The notes under the pieces: generated by a model
Seen by the model: the letters and a program-made list of their open reading frames with translations, nothing else
The model's database searches: none
Told to the model about the DNA's origin: nothing
NCBI RefSeq assembly: GCF_013314895.1
Contig: NZ_JABTYE010000010.1
Span: forward strand, 62,001 to 126,000
Reading direction: 5' to 3'
DNA length: 64,000 nucleotides
Source: Cupriavidus gilardii
GTDB lineage: Bacteria; Pseudomonadota; Gammaproteobacteria; Burkholderiales; Burkholderiaceae
Part shown: positions 17,890 to 27,800 of the stretch, piece after piece
Layout: each line of letters opens with the position of its first letter
Numbering within the stretch: position 1 is the first letter of the stretch
Made by a program: the position numbers and the translations under genes

Positions 17890-20160
17890 TCAAACCGTCT
17901 GCTTCACGCAATCGACGAAATACACGCGCTTGCCGTCGATCTCCTCGGCTACCAGGCCGTGGATATCGGTCTCGAAGCCCGGGAACAGCTGGTTGAACTC
18001 GCGCGCGAACTTCAGGTACTGGACGATGGTCCGGTTGAAGCGCTCGCCCGGGATCAGCAGCGGAATGCCCGGCGGGTACGGCGTCAGCAGGATCGCGGTG
18101 ACGCGGCCCTCCAGATCGTCGACCGGCACCCGTTCGATCTCGCGGTGCGCCATCATCGCCCACGCGTCCGACGGCTTCATCGCCGGCTCCATGTCCGACA
18201 GGTACATCTCGGTGGTCACGCGCGCGACGTCGCTGGCCTTGTAGACGCTATGGATCGCGTCGCACAGGTCGCGCAGGCCCATCCGCTCGTACTGCGGGAA
18301 GCGGGCGACGAATTCCGGCAGCACGCGCCACAGCGGCTGGTTCTGGTCGTAGTCGTCCTTGAACTGCTGCAGTTCGGTCACCAGCGAGTTCCAGCGGCCT
18401 TTGGTGATGCCGATCGTAAACATGATGAAGAACGAGTACAGCCCGGTCTTCTCGATGATGATGCCGTGCTCAGCCAGGTACTTGGTGACGATCGCCGCCG
18501 GAATGCCGCGCTCGCTGAATTCGCCGTCGACATCGAGCCCCGGCGTGATGATGGTGGCCTTGATCGGGTCGAGCAGGTTGAAGCCGTCGGCCAGATCGCC
18601 GAAGCCGTGCCAGCGATCGTTGGCCTTCAGCATCCACGCCTCGCGGTCGCCGATGCCGTCCTCGATCAGCGCCTCCGGCCCCCAGACCTTGAACCACCAG
18701 TCGCCGTTGTTGCCGGCATCGTAGTCGCCCTCGACCTTGCGCATCGCGCGGCGGAAGTCCAGCGCCTCCTGGATGCTCTCCTCGACCAGCGCGGTACCTC
18801 CGGGCGCTTCCATCATCGCCGCGGCCACATCGCACGAGGCGATGATCGAATACTGCGGGCTCGTCGACGTATGCATCAGGTACGCCTCGTTGAAGCGGTA
18901 CCGGTCCAGCTTGCGCGTCTCGGAGTCCTGCACGAGGATCTGCGAGGCCTGCGACAGCCCGGCCAGCAGCTTGTGGGTCGACTGCGTGGCGAACACCAGC
19001 GCGTCCTTGCTGCGCGGACGATCGCGCCCGATCGCGTGCATGTTGCGATAGAAGTCGTGGAAGGCCGCGTGCGGCAGCCAGGCCTCGTCGAAATGCAGCG
19101 TGTCGATCTCGGCCGCCAGCATCTCCTTGATCTGTTCGGCGTTATAGAGCACGCCGTCGTAGGTGCCCTGCGTGATCGTCAGGATGCGCGGCTTCTGGTT
19201 CTTCGCCTGGCTGGCGAACGGGTGCGCGGCGATCTTGCGGCGGATGGTCTCCGGGTCGAACTCGCTCTTCGGAATCGGGCCGATGATGCCGTAGTGGTTG
19301 CGCGTCGGCATCAGGAACACCGGGATCGCGCCGGTCATCATGATCGCGTGCAGGATCGACTTGTGGCAGTTGCGGTCGACCACGACGATGTCGCCAGGCG
19401 CCACGTTGGCATGCCAGACCATCTTGTTCGACGTCGAGGTGCCGTTGGTGACGAAAAACATGTGGTCGGAGTTGAAGATCCGCGCCGCATTGCGCTCCGA
19501 TGCCGCCACCGGGCCGGTATGGTCGAGCAGCTGCCCCAGCTCGTCGACCGCGTTGCAGACGTCGGCGCGCAGCATGTTCTCGCCGAAGAACTGGTGGAAC
19601 ACCTGGCCGACCGGGCTCTTCAGGAAGGCGACGCCGCCGGAGTGGCCCGGGCAGTGCCACGAGTACGAGCTGTCCTGCGCGTAGTCGATCAGCGCCTTGA
19701 AGAACGGCGGCGCCAGCGATTCGAGATAGACCTTGGCTTCGCGGATGATATGCCGGGCCACGAACTCGGGCGTGTCCTCGAACATGTGAATGAAGCCGTG
19801 CAGCTCGCGCAGGATGTCGTTCGGGATATGGCGCGAGGTACGGGTCTCGCCGTACAGGAAGATCGGCAGATTGGCGTTGCGGCGGCGCACCTCCGTGACG
19901 AAGGCGCGCAGCTTCTCGATCGCCGCCGCTTCCGGTTCGTCGGTGCCGCTGGCGAACTCGTCGTCGTCGATCGACACGATGAAGGTCGAGGCGCGGCTGG
20001 ACTGCTGCGCGAACGAGGTCAGGTCGCCATAGCTGGTCAGGCCCATCACCTCCATGCCCTCGGCTTCAATGGCCTGGGCGAGCGCACGGATGCCCGAGCC
20101 GGAGATGTTCTCGGAGCGGAAGTCTTCATCGATGATGATGACGGGGAAGCGGAATTTCAT
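17890..20160 (-). CDS. class III Orn/Lys/Arg decarboxylase (arginine decarboxylase-like)
   Basis: PLP-dependent decarboxylase of the AdiA/LdcI/SpeF fold, producing agmatine, cadaverine or putrescine. The 756-residue product has an N-terminal wing domain (MKFRFPVIIIDEDFRSENIS), the central PLP domain with FATQSTHKLLAGLSQ (Lys397 as Schiff-base lysine) and HFDEAW before it, and a C-terminal domain. The start ATG 20160 is chosen over ATG 20235, because the earlier one would run through the hairpin in the leader. Homologues in Burkholderiales are usually called arginine decarboxylase, but specificity cannot be read from sequence. It stands alone, with no antiporter gene beside it, which argues against a dedicated acid-resistance cassette. 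Confidence 0.93.
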   Translation of the reverse strand: MKFRFPVIIIDEDFRSENISGSGIRALAQAIEAEGMEVMGLTSYGDLTSFAQQSSRASTFIVSIDDDEFASGTDEPEAAAIEKLRAFVTEVRRRNANLPIFLYGETRTSRHIPNDILRELHGFIHMFEDTPEFVARHIIREAKVYLESLAPPFFKALIDYAQDSSYSWHCPGHSGGVAFLKSPVGQVFHQFFGENMLRADVCNAVDELGQLLDHTGPVAASERNAARIFNSDHMFFVTNGTSTSNKMVWHANVAPGDIVVVDRNCHKSILHAIMMTGAIPVFLMPTRNHYGIIGPIPKSEFDPETIRRKIAAHPFASQAKNQKPRILTITQGTYDGVLYNAEQIKEMLAAEIDTLHFDEAWLPHAAFHDFYRNMHAIGRDRPRSKDALVFATQSTHKLLAGLSQASQILVQDSETRKLDRYRFNEAYLMHTSTSPQYSIIASCDVAAAMMEAPGGTALVEESIQEALDFRRAMRKVEGDYDAGNNGDWWFKVWGPEALIEDGIGDREAWMLKANDRWHGFGDLADGFNLLDPIKATIITPGLDVDGEFSERGIPAAIVTKYLAEHGIIIEKTGLYSFFIMFTIGITKGRWNSLVTELQQFKDDYDQNQPLWRVLPEFVARFPQYERMGLRDLCDAIHSVYKASDVARVTTEMYLSDMEPAMKPSDAWAMMAHREIERVPVDDLEGRVTAILLTPYPPGIPLLIPGERFNRTIVQYLKFAREFNQLFPGFETDIHGLVAEEIDGKRVYFVDCVKQTV

Positions 20161-20200
20161 CGGGCGTCCTCGCGGAAAGGAGTGAGAGGCAAAAGGACTT

Positions 20201-20242
20201 GAGCCACATGGCCCGCGTTCGGCGCGCGGGGACATGTGGCTC
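20201..20242 (-). terminator. long hairpin between dcd and the decarboxylase gene
   Basis: A 10-bp perfect arm pair GAGCCACATG/CATGTGGCTC (20201-20210 with 20233-20242) encloses CCCGCG/CGCGGG (20212-20217 with 20225-20230), separated by one or two unpaired bases. On the minus strand it follows dcd by 120 bases and ends 40 bases before the decarboxylase ATG. Only a weak run (TCCTTTT) follows, so it is either a dcd terminator or a structure in the decarboxylase leader. Confidence 0.6.
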
Positions 20243-20362
20243 GGATATTCAGGGCGGAGCGGTCAGGCTGCTGCGCCGGTTCTGGGTGTTCGGTTCTGGC
20301 GGTGTCAGGTATCAGCCGTGGCAGCGGGGTTTCAGGCGCCATTGGCCCGCATTGTAGGGCAA

Positions 20363-20929
20363 TCAGGTTTTCGGCAGCGTGACACCGTGCTGGCCCTGGT
20401 ATTTGCCGCCGCGGTCGCGGTACGAGGTCTCGCAAACCTCGTCGCTCTCGAAGAACAGCACCTGGGCACAGCCCTCGCCGGCGTAGATCTTCGCGGGCAG
20501 CGGCGTGGTGTTCGAGAATTCCAGCGTCACGTAGCCTTCCCACTCCGGCTCGAACGGCGTCACGTTGACGATGATGCCGCAGCGCGCGTAGGTGCTCTTG
20601 CCCAGGCAGATTGTCAGCACGCTGCGCGGGATACGGAAATACTCGACGGTGCGGGCCAGCGCGAACGAGTTCGGCGGGATGATGCAGACATCGCCCTTGA
20701 AGTCGACGAACGATTTCTCGTCGAAGTTCTTCGGATCGACGATGGTGCTGTTGATGTTGGTGAAGATCTTGAATTCGTCGGCGCAGCGGATGTCGTAGCC
20801 GTAGCTGGAGGTGCCATAGGAGACGATCTTGCGGCCATCCGTTTCCCTGACCTGGCCCGGCTCGAACGGCTCGATCATTCCATGCTGCTCCGCCATGCGG
20901 CGGATCCACTTGTCGGATTTGATGCTCAT
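20363..20929 (-). CDS. dcd: dCTP deaminase
   Basis: Deaminates dCTP to dUTP, feeding thymidylate synthesis. The 188-residue protein matches the family length. It carries [15 protein letters not shown], the segment [47 protein letters not shown] with the catalytic Glu, and the C-terminal [15 protein letters not shown] 20929 is the natural start; upstream in-frame sequence is low in conservation features. It lies between the decarboxylase and fdhD on the minus strand with gaps of 202 and 162 bases, so it is probably its own unit. Confidence 0.95.
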   Translation of the reverse strand: MSIKSDKWIRRMAEQHGMIEPFEPGQVRETDGRKIVSYGTSSYGYDIRCADEFKIFTNINSTIVDPKNFDEKSFVDFKGDVCIIPPNSFALARTVEYFRIPRSVLTICLGKSTYARCGIIVNVTPFEPEWEGYVTLEFSNTTPLPAKIYAGEGCAQVLFFESDEVCETSYRDRGGKYQGQHGVTLPKT

Positions 20930-21091
20930 AAGGTAGCGGTGAACGGGAGGAAGCGCCGCGAAGTGGAACGCCGCAACGGGCGGCATGGCGCGCAATGGGC
21001 CGCATTGTACAACCAAAGCGCGGCCGGCCCGGCAAGGCGGGCCAGGGGTGTCAGATGCCAAGCGAGGGGGAGAGCAAGAGCGAGAGCGGCC

Positions 21092-21922
21092 TCAGGCCAC
21101 CGCGGCCTGCGGCTCGCTGTGGCGGAACCGTTGACGCCCCGTATAGAGCAGGAAATGCTTGCCGGTGCAGCGCGCGAACAGCGTCATGTTGACGCGCCTG
21201 GCCATCTCGTAGCCCATCTGTGTGACGCCCGAGCGCGACAGCAGGAACGGGATGCCCATCTGCGCGCCCTTGATCACCATCTCCGAGGTCAGGCGGCCGG
21301 TGGTGTAGAACACCTTGTCGGCACCATCCATCCCTTCCAGCCACATCCGTCCGGCGATCGCGTCGACCGCATTGTGGCGGCCCACGTCCTCGATGAACAT
21401 CAGCAGCTCGCGGCCCTGGAACAGCGCGCAGCCATGCACGGAGCCGGCCTGCTTGTAGACCGACTGCTGCAGCCGGATCGTGTCGATGATGCTGTAGAGG
21501 GTCTGCTGGTCCAGCACTGCGTCATCGGGCAGCCGGATCTGGTCGACCTCGTCGAGCAGCGAGCCGAATACCGTGCCCTGGCCGCAGCCGGTGGTGACGA
21601 TCTTGCGGGCGGTGCGCTCCTCGATGCGGTCGATGCCGCCGCGCGTGGTCACCGCGGCCGACTCGGTCTCCCAGTCGACCTGGATCGCGGCGATGTCCTC
21701 GATCGATTCGACCAGCCGCTGGTTGCGCAGATAGCCCAGCACCAGCGCCTCGGGGGCGCCGCCCAGCGTCATCAGCGTGACCAGCTCGCGCTTGTCCAGA
21801 TAGACGGTCAGCGGCCGCTCACCGGGCAGGAAGGCCGAGCGCACGCGGCCCTGCTCGTCGACGACCTCGACCTCCTCGATCAGCGGGACGGCGGCTTGGC
21901 TCAGTTGGGGACGCAGGGACAT
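21092..21922 (-). CDS. fdhD: formate dehydrogenase accessory sulfurtransferase FdhD
   Basis: FdhD moves sulfur from IscS to the molybdenum cofactor of formate dehydrogenase, which is essential for activity. The 276-residue protein contains the sulfur-relay motif TTGCGQGTVFGSLL with its reactive Cys and the C-terminal block LTSEMVIKGAQMGIPFLLSRSGVTQMGYEMA. ATG 21922 is chosen; the frame extends to 22129 but overlaps sodC. It is the last gene of the formate dehydrogenase locus and follows sodC by about 97 bases. Confidence 0.95.
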   Translation of the reverse strand: MSLRPQLSQAAVPLIEEVEVVDEQGRVRSAFLPGERPLTVYLDKRELVTLMTLGGAPEALVLGYLRNQRLVESIEDIAAIQVDWETESAAVTTRGGIDRIEERTARKIVTTGCGQGTVFGSLLDEVDQIRLPDDAVLDQQTLYSIIDTIRLQQSVYKQAGSVHGCALFQGRELLMFIEDVGRHNAVDAIAGRMWLEGMDGADKVFYTTGRLTSEMVIKGAQMGIPFLLSRSGVTQMGYEMARRVNMTLFARCTGKHFLLYTGRQRFRHSEPQAAVA

Positions 21923-22019
21923 GGGTACTGGAAAATCGGAAACGTCGAGGCGGGCCAGCGCGAAGGCGAATCCGCCAGGCGGGCAAGCGAAAATCGGGTA
22001 ATCGCGCCGGCCGCGCCGG

Positions 22020-22565
22020 TCAGGACTTGACCACCACGCCGCAGGCGATGCGGCCGCCCGAATTGCCGGTGGGCTGGGTCTTGTAGTCGTCGGGGTCCTT
22101 GTGCACGACCACGGCACGGCCGACCACACTGTTCGGGCCGGGCGCGACAGTCATGCTGGTCAGCTGGAAGCTTGCCCGCGCGCGACCATTGGCGTCGGCG
22201 GTCAGGTTCGGCATGTCGCCGACATGGTGGTCCGGCGTATTCACCGAGCCATGCGGCTTCCCGGTCGGGTTGAAATGACCGCCGGCGCTCATCGCATCGG
22301 GGGCCGAGCAGTCGCCCTTCTCGTGGACGTGGAAGCCGTGCACCGAATTCGGCGGCAGGCCCGTCACGTCGGCCAGCACCATCACATGATCACCATGCTG
22401 GGTGAAGGTCACGGTGCCCTGGGTATTGGTGCCGCTCTTGGCGGTCAGCGGCGCCACGGCTCGCTCGGCCGTCGCACCGCCGCCCATCATCTGGCCCATC
22501 TGTCCCATCTGCGAACACGCTGCCAGCGCCCCGCTTGCCACCAGACCGAAAAGAATACGCTTCAT
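22020..22565 (-). CDS. sodC: periplasmic Cu/Zn superoxide dismutase, lipoprotein
   Basis: Dismutates superoxide in the periplasm. The 181-residue product begins with a lipoprotein signal ending at LAAC (Cys17), followed by a short Met/Gly/Gln-rich spacer. The copper and zinc ligands are visible in HGFHVHEKGDCS, GGHFNPTGKPHG, PDHHVGDMPNL and RAVVVHKDPDDY, and the disulfide Cys in GGRIACGVV. It sits between the cytochrome b subunit gene and fdhD, on the same strand, with gaps of 73 and 97 bases. It might be cotranscribed with them and protect the envelope-exposed metalloenzyme, but that is inference. Confidence 0.95.
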   Translation of the reverse strand: MKRILFGLVASGALAACSQMGQMGQMMGGGATAERAVAPLTAKSGTNTQGTVTFTQHGDHVMVLADVTGLPPNSVHGFHVHEKGDCSAPDAMSAGGHFNPTGKPHGSVNTPDHHVGDMPNLTADANGRARASFQLTSMTVAPGPNSVVGRAVVVHKDPDDYKTQPTGNSGGRIACGVVVKS

Positions 22566-22638
22566 GCCGAACCTCCTGTCACGGTGATGTCGAGCATGCA
22601 TTGTAGCGCTCATCCCGGCCGGTTCCGTACGCTGTGCC

Positions 22639-23889
22639 TTACGCTTCGCCGGGTGCCGGCCGCCGTTCGGCATGGCGGCGCGACGGCGTCGAACGCTGGG
22701 CCGGGATCTTGCCGGACTTGATGTCGTCGTACCAGTGCTCGTGGTGCTCCTTGGCCCAGGCCTCGTCGACATAGCCGTCGCGCATTGCGCGGTAGGCACC
22801 TTCCATGCCGATCGAGCCCATGTAGATATGGCCGAAGGCCATCGCCATCATCACGATCGCGGCGATCGAATGGACGATATGGGCCAACTGCATCGTGGTG
22901 CGGTAGTAGTCCAGCCCCGGCACGATCTTGTCGAGCACGAAGCCCGAGGCCGAGATCAGCAGGCCGAGGAAGAACACGCCCACCCAGAACCAGCCCTTCT
23001 CCCCGGCATTGAAGCGGCCGCTCGGCACGTGCTTGCCGCTGGCGATGCCGCCGAGGCTGGTCAGCCAGCGGATATCGTCGCGCGACGGCAGGTTGTCGCG
23101 CACGAAGATCACGAAGCCGACGATCAGCGACAGCGTGAAGACCGGACCGACGATGTTATGGACGTTCTTCAGCAGATAGGTCAGCCAGCCGAACAGCGTA
23201 TGGCCCATGATCGGCAGCAGGAAATGCTTGCCGAACAGCATCACGATGCCCGACACGGCGAGCACCACGAAAGCGATCGCCATGGTCCAGTGGACGATGC
23301 GCTCCAGCGGCGTGAAGCGTTCGATCATGCGGCCGGTCGGTTGCGACTTCAGCGGAATGGTGCCGCGCCAGACGAAGAAGGCCAGGATCACCGCCGGCAC
23401 CAGCACCAGCAGCCAGCCGCCCCAGACCGTGATCACGCCGTTGCGCAACAGCCGCCATTCCTGGCCGGTACGCAGGATCAGCACGCCGGCTTCCTTGTCC
23501 GGCAGGCTGCTGTAGTGGCGCTGGTCCGAGTTGATCTCGCGCCAGACCGGCGCGTTGTTGCCCGGCTGCGTGCGCGTGCGGCTCTGCTGCTCGCGCGCCT
23601 CGGCCGCGATGTCGCGTTCGGGCACGTCGAAGATGTTCTGCGAGGCGATGCCCGAGAACGGCTGCTGCGGGTGCAGCGCGGGGTTGTTCGCGTCGGCATC
23701 CGCCTGCGTCGGCGTCGCGGCGGGGCTCTGGCCCTGCGCCGCCGCCTGTGCGGGCGCCTGCGCGGGGGTGGTCTGCGCATGCGCCGGGCCGGCGTGCAGC
23801 AGCGGCACGGCCAAGGCCAGCGCGCATGCGGCCGTTGCCGCGGCGGCACGGGCCTTGCCGGCCAGCGCGGTAATCAGCTTGGCGCTCAT
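22639..23889 (-). CDS. formate dehydrogenase gamma subunit (cytochrome b556)
   Basis: Membrane anchor that receives electrons from the Fe-S subunit and reduces quinone. The 416-residue protein starts with a signal peptide (about 1-39, ending HAGPAHA), then a 100-residue Ala/Gln/Pro-rich periplasmic region containing a conserved-looking block around FSGIASQNIFDVPERD. Then come a first helix near WGGWLLVLVPAVILAFFVW and the four-helix di-haem domain beginning RFTPLERIVHWTMAIAFVVLAVSG, with histidines in HW, GH and VHN contexts. The extended N-terminus with a signal sequence fits the FdhC type of Fe-S/Tat formate dehydrogenases rather than the short FdnI. It lies 61 bases downstream of the small lipoprotein gene. 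Confidence 0.93.
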   Translation of the reverse strand: MSAKLITALAGKARAAAATAACALALAVPLLHAGPAHAQTTPAQAPAQAAAQGQSPAATPTQADADANNPALHPQQPFSGIASQNIFDVPERDIAAEAREQQSRTRTQPGNNAPVWREINSDQRHYSSLPDKEAGVLILRTGQEWRLLRNGVITVWGGWLLVLVPAVILAFFVWRGTIPLKSQPTGRMIERFTPLERIVHWTMAIAFVVLAVSGIVMLFGKHFLLPIMGHTLFGWLTYLLKNVHNIVGPVFTLSLIVGFVIFVRDNLPSRDDIRWLTSLGGIASGKHVPSGRFNAGEKGWFWVGVFFLGLLISASGFVLDKIVPGLDYYRTTMQLAHIVHSIAAIVMMAMAFGHIYMGSIGMEGAYRAMRDGYVDEAWAKEHHEHWYDDIKSGKIPAQRSTPSRRHAERRPAPGEA

Positions 23890-23950
23890 AGGGCCTCCTT
23901 CGGATCGGCTTCAAGTCGGCGGCAACGGCGGCCGCCCATGCTCGCCCCGC

Positions 23951-24193
23951 TCATTGGACGCGCGTGTACTCGTTCTGCAGCTGGTTGCGCTGGCGGATCT
24001 GCTTCTGCCAGCTGGTCTGGTCGCCCTGCGTCCAGCCGGTGGCAACGAACGGATCGCCGGGCGCGCCCTTCCAGGCCGCGGTGTCGGTCTTCTTCGGGCT
24101 AGGCTTGGCGGTTTGCGGCTCCTCGCCGCAGCCCGCCAGCCCGATCAGCGCGGCGGCGCCCGCCGCCATCCACATCAGCTTGCCTGCTTTCAT
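23951..24193 (-). CDS. small lipoprotein of unknown function in the formate dehydrogenase operon
   Basis: An 80-residue product that I do not recognise. It has a short basic N-terminus, a hydrophobic segment and a clear lipobox LAGC (Cys22), so it should be a lipid-anchored periplasmic protein of about 58 residues. The mature part is hydrophilic with a Lys/Pro stretch, a WKGAPGDPFVATGWTQGD segment and a Gln/Arg/Asn-rich end. Its ATG overlaps the stop of the Fe-S subunit gene as ATGA, so it is translationally coupled and should be made stoichiometrically with it. A structural or assembly role at the membrane enzyme is likely but unproven. Confidence 0.8.
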   Translation of the reverse strand: MKAGKLMWMAAGAAALIGLAGCGEEPQTAKPSPKKTDTAAWKGAPGDPFVATGWTQGDQTSWQKQIRQRNQLQNEYTRVQ

Positions 24194-24879
24194 GATGCCT
24201 GCCCCGCGGGAGTGGACGGACCGGCCGGCGTCTGCTGGGCCGGTGCCGGGGTGCCGGCCGGCGCGGCCGGGGCGCGCTGGGCCGCCTGGCCGTTGGTGCC
24301 GTAGGCGGTGCCCCAGCCAAACACGTCGCCGCCGGTGCCGCGCTTGATCACGCGGTTGCGCAGGATGTCGGCGATCACGTCGCCGTCGCCGCCGAGCAGC
24401 GCCTTGGTCGAGCACATCTCCGCGCACAGCGGCAGCTTGCCTTCGGCCAGGCGGTTGCGGCCGTACTTCTCGAACTCGGCCTCGCTGCCGTTGGCTTCCG
24501 GACCGCCCGCGCAGAACGTGCACTTGTCCATCTTGCCGCGCACGCCGAAGGTGCCGGTCGACGGGAACTGCGGCGCGCCGAACGGGCACGCATAGGAGCA
24601 GTAGCCGCAGCCGATGCAGACATCCTTGTCGTGCAGCACCACGCCGTCGTCGGTGCGGTAGAAGCAGTCGACGGGACAGACCGCCATGCAGGGCGCGTCC
24701 GAGCAGTGCATGCAGGCCACCGAGATCGATTTCTCCGCGCCCTGCACGCCGTCGTTGACCGTCACCACGCGGCGCCGGTTGACGCCCCACGGTACCTCGT
24801 GCTCGTTCTTGCAAGCGGTGACGCAGCTGTTGCACTCGATGCAGCGCTCGGCGTCACAAATGAATTTCATGCGTGCCAT
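24190..24879 (-). CDS. formate dehydrogenase beta subunit, four [4Fe-4S] clusters
   Basis: Electron-transfer subunit linking the catalytic subunit to cytochrome b. The 229-residue protein has four cysteine groups: CIECNSCVTAC (Cys13, 16, 19, 23), CMHCSDAPCMAVCP, CIGCGYCSYACP, and the split set CTFC followed by CAEMC. The segment CPFGAPQF is typical of the FdhB/FdnH family. The last 30 or so residues are Ala/Pro/Gly-rich and lack a transmembrane helix, unlike FdnH, so membrane attachment must come from the gamma subunit. It is ten bases after the alpha-subunit gene and overlaps the lipoprotein gene. Confidence 0.95.
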   Translation of the reverse strand: MARMKFICDAERCIECNSCVTACKNEHEVPWGVNRRRVVTVNDGVQGAEKSISVACMHCSDAPCMAVCPVDCFYRTDDGVVLHDKDVCIGCGYCSYACPFGAPQFPSTGTFGVRGKMDKCTFCAGGPEANGSEAEFEKYGRNRLAEGKLPLCAEMCSTKALLGGDGDVIADILRNRVIKRGTGGDVFGWGTAYGTNGQAAQRAPAAPAGTPAPAQQTPAGPSTPAGQAS

Positions 24880-24889
24880 TGTGTTCCCC

Positions 24890-27800
24890 TTACGCGAAGC
24901 GCTCGATCTGGCAGACCGTGGTCTTGGTTTCCTGCATCATCGTCACTGCGTCGTAGCCGTAGGTTGTCGCCGTGTTGACCGCCTCGCCCCGCACGATCGG
25001 ATGCGCGCCGTCCGGGTAGTAGTCCAGCATGTCCTTGCCCTGCCACCAGCCCGAGAAGTGGAACGGGATGAAGGCGGTATCCGGGCCGACGCGCTCGGTG
25101 ACCAGCGCGCGCACCTTCAGCATGGCGCCGGTCGGTGTCTTGACCCAGCAGTAGTCGCCGTTGCGGATGCCGCGTGCGGCGGCCGCGCGCGGGTTGATCT
25201 CGACGAAGTTTTCCTGCTGCAGTTCGGCCAGCCACGGGTTCGAACGCGTTTCCTCGCCCCCGCCCTCGTACTCGACCAGACGGCCCGAGGTCAGGATGAT
25301 CGGGAACTTCTCGTGGATCTTGTTCTCGACGTTGCGCTGCTGCACGGTCTTGTACAGCGTCGGCAGGCGCCAGAACGCCATCTTGTCGTCGTGGGTCGGA
25401 TACTTGGCGACCATGTCCGGACGGGTCGAGTACAGCGGCTCGCGGTGCTGCGGAATCGGATCCGGGAAGTTCCACACCACCGCGCGCGCCTTGGCGTTGC
25501 CGAACGGATGGCAGCCATGGACCTTCAGCACGACGCGCTGGATGCCGCCCGACAGGTCGGTCTTCCAGTTCTTGCCCTCGGCGGCCTGCTTCTCGGCATC
25601 GGTCAGGTCGTCCCACCAGCCCAGCTTCTTCAGCAGCACGTGGTCGAACTCGGGATAGCCGGTGGTGATCTCCGCGCCGACCGAATGCGAGCCGTCCTCG
25701 GCCAGCAGGCTGACGCCGTCGCGCTCGACGCCGAAGTTCGCGCGGAAGTTGCCGCCGCCGTCCATCACGTGGCGGGTGGTGTCGTACAGGTTCGGCGAGC
25801 CCGGGTGCTTCAGTTCCGGCGTGCCGTAGCACGGCCACGGCAGGCCGAAGTAGTCGCCGGTCAGGTCGTAGCCGGTGGCCGCGTCCTTGCCGCCCTTGCA
25901 GCGCAGCGTCTTGACGTCGAACATGTGCATATTCTTCATATGCGCCTTCAGCCGTTCCGGCGACTGGCCGGTATAGCCGATGGTCCAGTTCGACTTGTTG
26001 ATCTCGCGCAGGATCGACTCGGGCTCCGGCTCCATCCAGGTACGGCCGGCCCGCTTGACCTCGATCATCTTGAAATTGCGCGACAGCTCCTTGCCGAAGC
26101 CCAGCTTGTCGGCGAAGGCCTGCATGATCGTGTGGTCGGGCATCGATTCGAACAGCGGCTCGATGACCTTCTCGCGCCATTGCAGCGAGCGGTTCGATGC
26201 CGTGCACGAGCCCGAGGTCTCGAACTGCGTGGCGGCCGGCAGCAGATAGACGGCGCGGTTCGGATTGACCTTGTCGCCCTCGGCCGGCGGCATGTTGGCC
26301 ATCGCCGCGGTGGCCGACGGATACGGGTCGATCACCACCAGCAGGTCCAGCTTGTCGAGGGCCTTCTTCATTTCGAGGCCGCGCGTCTGCGAGTTCGGCG
26401 CATGGCCCCAGAAGAACACGCCGCGGACGTTGTTGTCCTGGTCGATCAGATCGCTCTTCTCGGTGACGATATCGATCCAGCGCGACACCGTGGTGCCGGA
26501 CTTCTCCATCATCGCCTGCGACGGGAACTGCGACTTGATCCACTCGTAGTCGACGCCCCACACCGCGGCGTAGTGCTTCCACGCGCCGGTGGCCAGGCCG
26601 TAGTAGCCCGGCAGCGAATCGGGGTTCGGGCCGACGTCGGTCGCGCCCTGCACGTTGTCGTGGCCGCGGAAGATGTTGGCGCCGCCGCCCGACACGCCGA
26701 TGTTGCCCAGCGCCAGCTGCACAATGCACGAGGCGCGCACCATCGCGTTGCCGATCGTGTGCTGGGTCTGGCCCATGCACCAGACCAGCGTGCTGGGCCG
26801 GTTCTTGGCCATGGTCTCGGCGACCTTGTAGACCTCGGCCTCGGGCACGCCGCAGGCCTCTTCGACCTTGTCCGGCGTCCACTTGGCCAGCACTTCCTCG
26901 CGCACCTTGTCCATGCCATAGACGCGCTGACGGATGTACTCCTTGTCTTCCCAGCCGTTGTTGAAGATGTGGTACAGCACGCCGAACAGGAACGGGATGT
27001 CGGTGCCCGAACGGATGCGGACATACTGCTCGGCCTTGGCCGCGGTGCGGGTGTAGCGCGGATCGACCACGATCACCTTGCAGCCGTTCTCCTTGGCGTG
27101 CAGCAGATGCAGCATCGACACCGGATGCGCCTCAGCCGCATTCGAGCCGATATACAGCGCCGCCTTGGCGTTCTGCATATCGTTGTACGAGTTGGTCATC
27201 GCACCGTAGCCCCAGGTATTGGCCACGCCCGCGACCGTGGTCGAGTGGCAGATGCGCGCCTGGTGGTCGGTGTTGTTGGTGCCGAAGAACGACACCCACT
27301 TTCGCAGCAGATACGACTGCTCGTTGCTGTGCTTGGACGAGCCGATGAAGAACATCGAATCCGGACCGGTCTCCTGGCGGATCTGCTTCATCTTCGCGGT
27401 GATCTCGTCCAGGGCCTGGTCCCAGCTGATGCGCTGGTACTTGCCGTTGACGAGCTTCATCGGATATTTGAGGCGGTATTCGCCGTGGCCGTGCTCGCGC
27501 AGCGCCGCGCCCTTGGCGCAATGCGCGCCCATATTGATCGGCGAATCGAACACCGGCTCCTGGCGGACCCAGACGCCGTTCTGCACCACCGCGTCGACCG
27601 CGCAGCCGACCGAGCAGTGGCCGCAGACCGTGCGGCGCACGACGATGTCGCCCTTGCCGTTGCCGGCGGCCTTGCCGTCGGCGGCGTCGGCCTTGCGGAT
27701 CAGCGTCAGCTGCGAGGCAGCCAGGCCCGCGCCCACGCCGATGCCCGAACGCTTCAGGAAGCTGCGGCGGTCCATGGTCGGCATCGCGCCGGCGAGGCTG

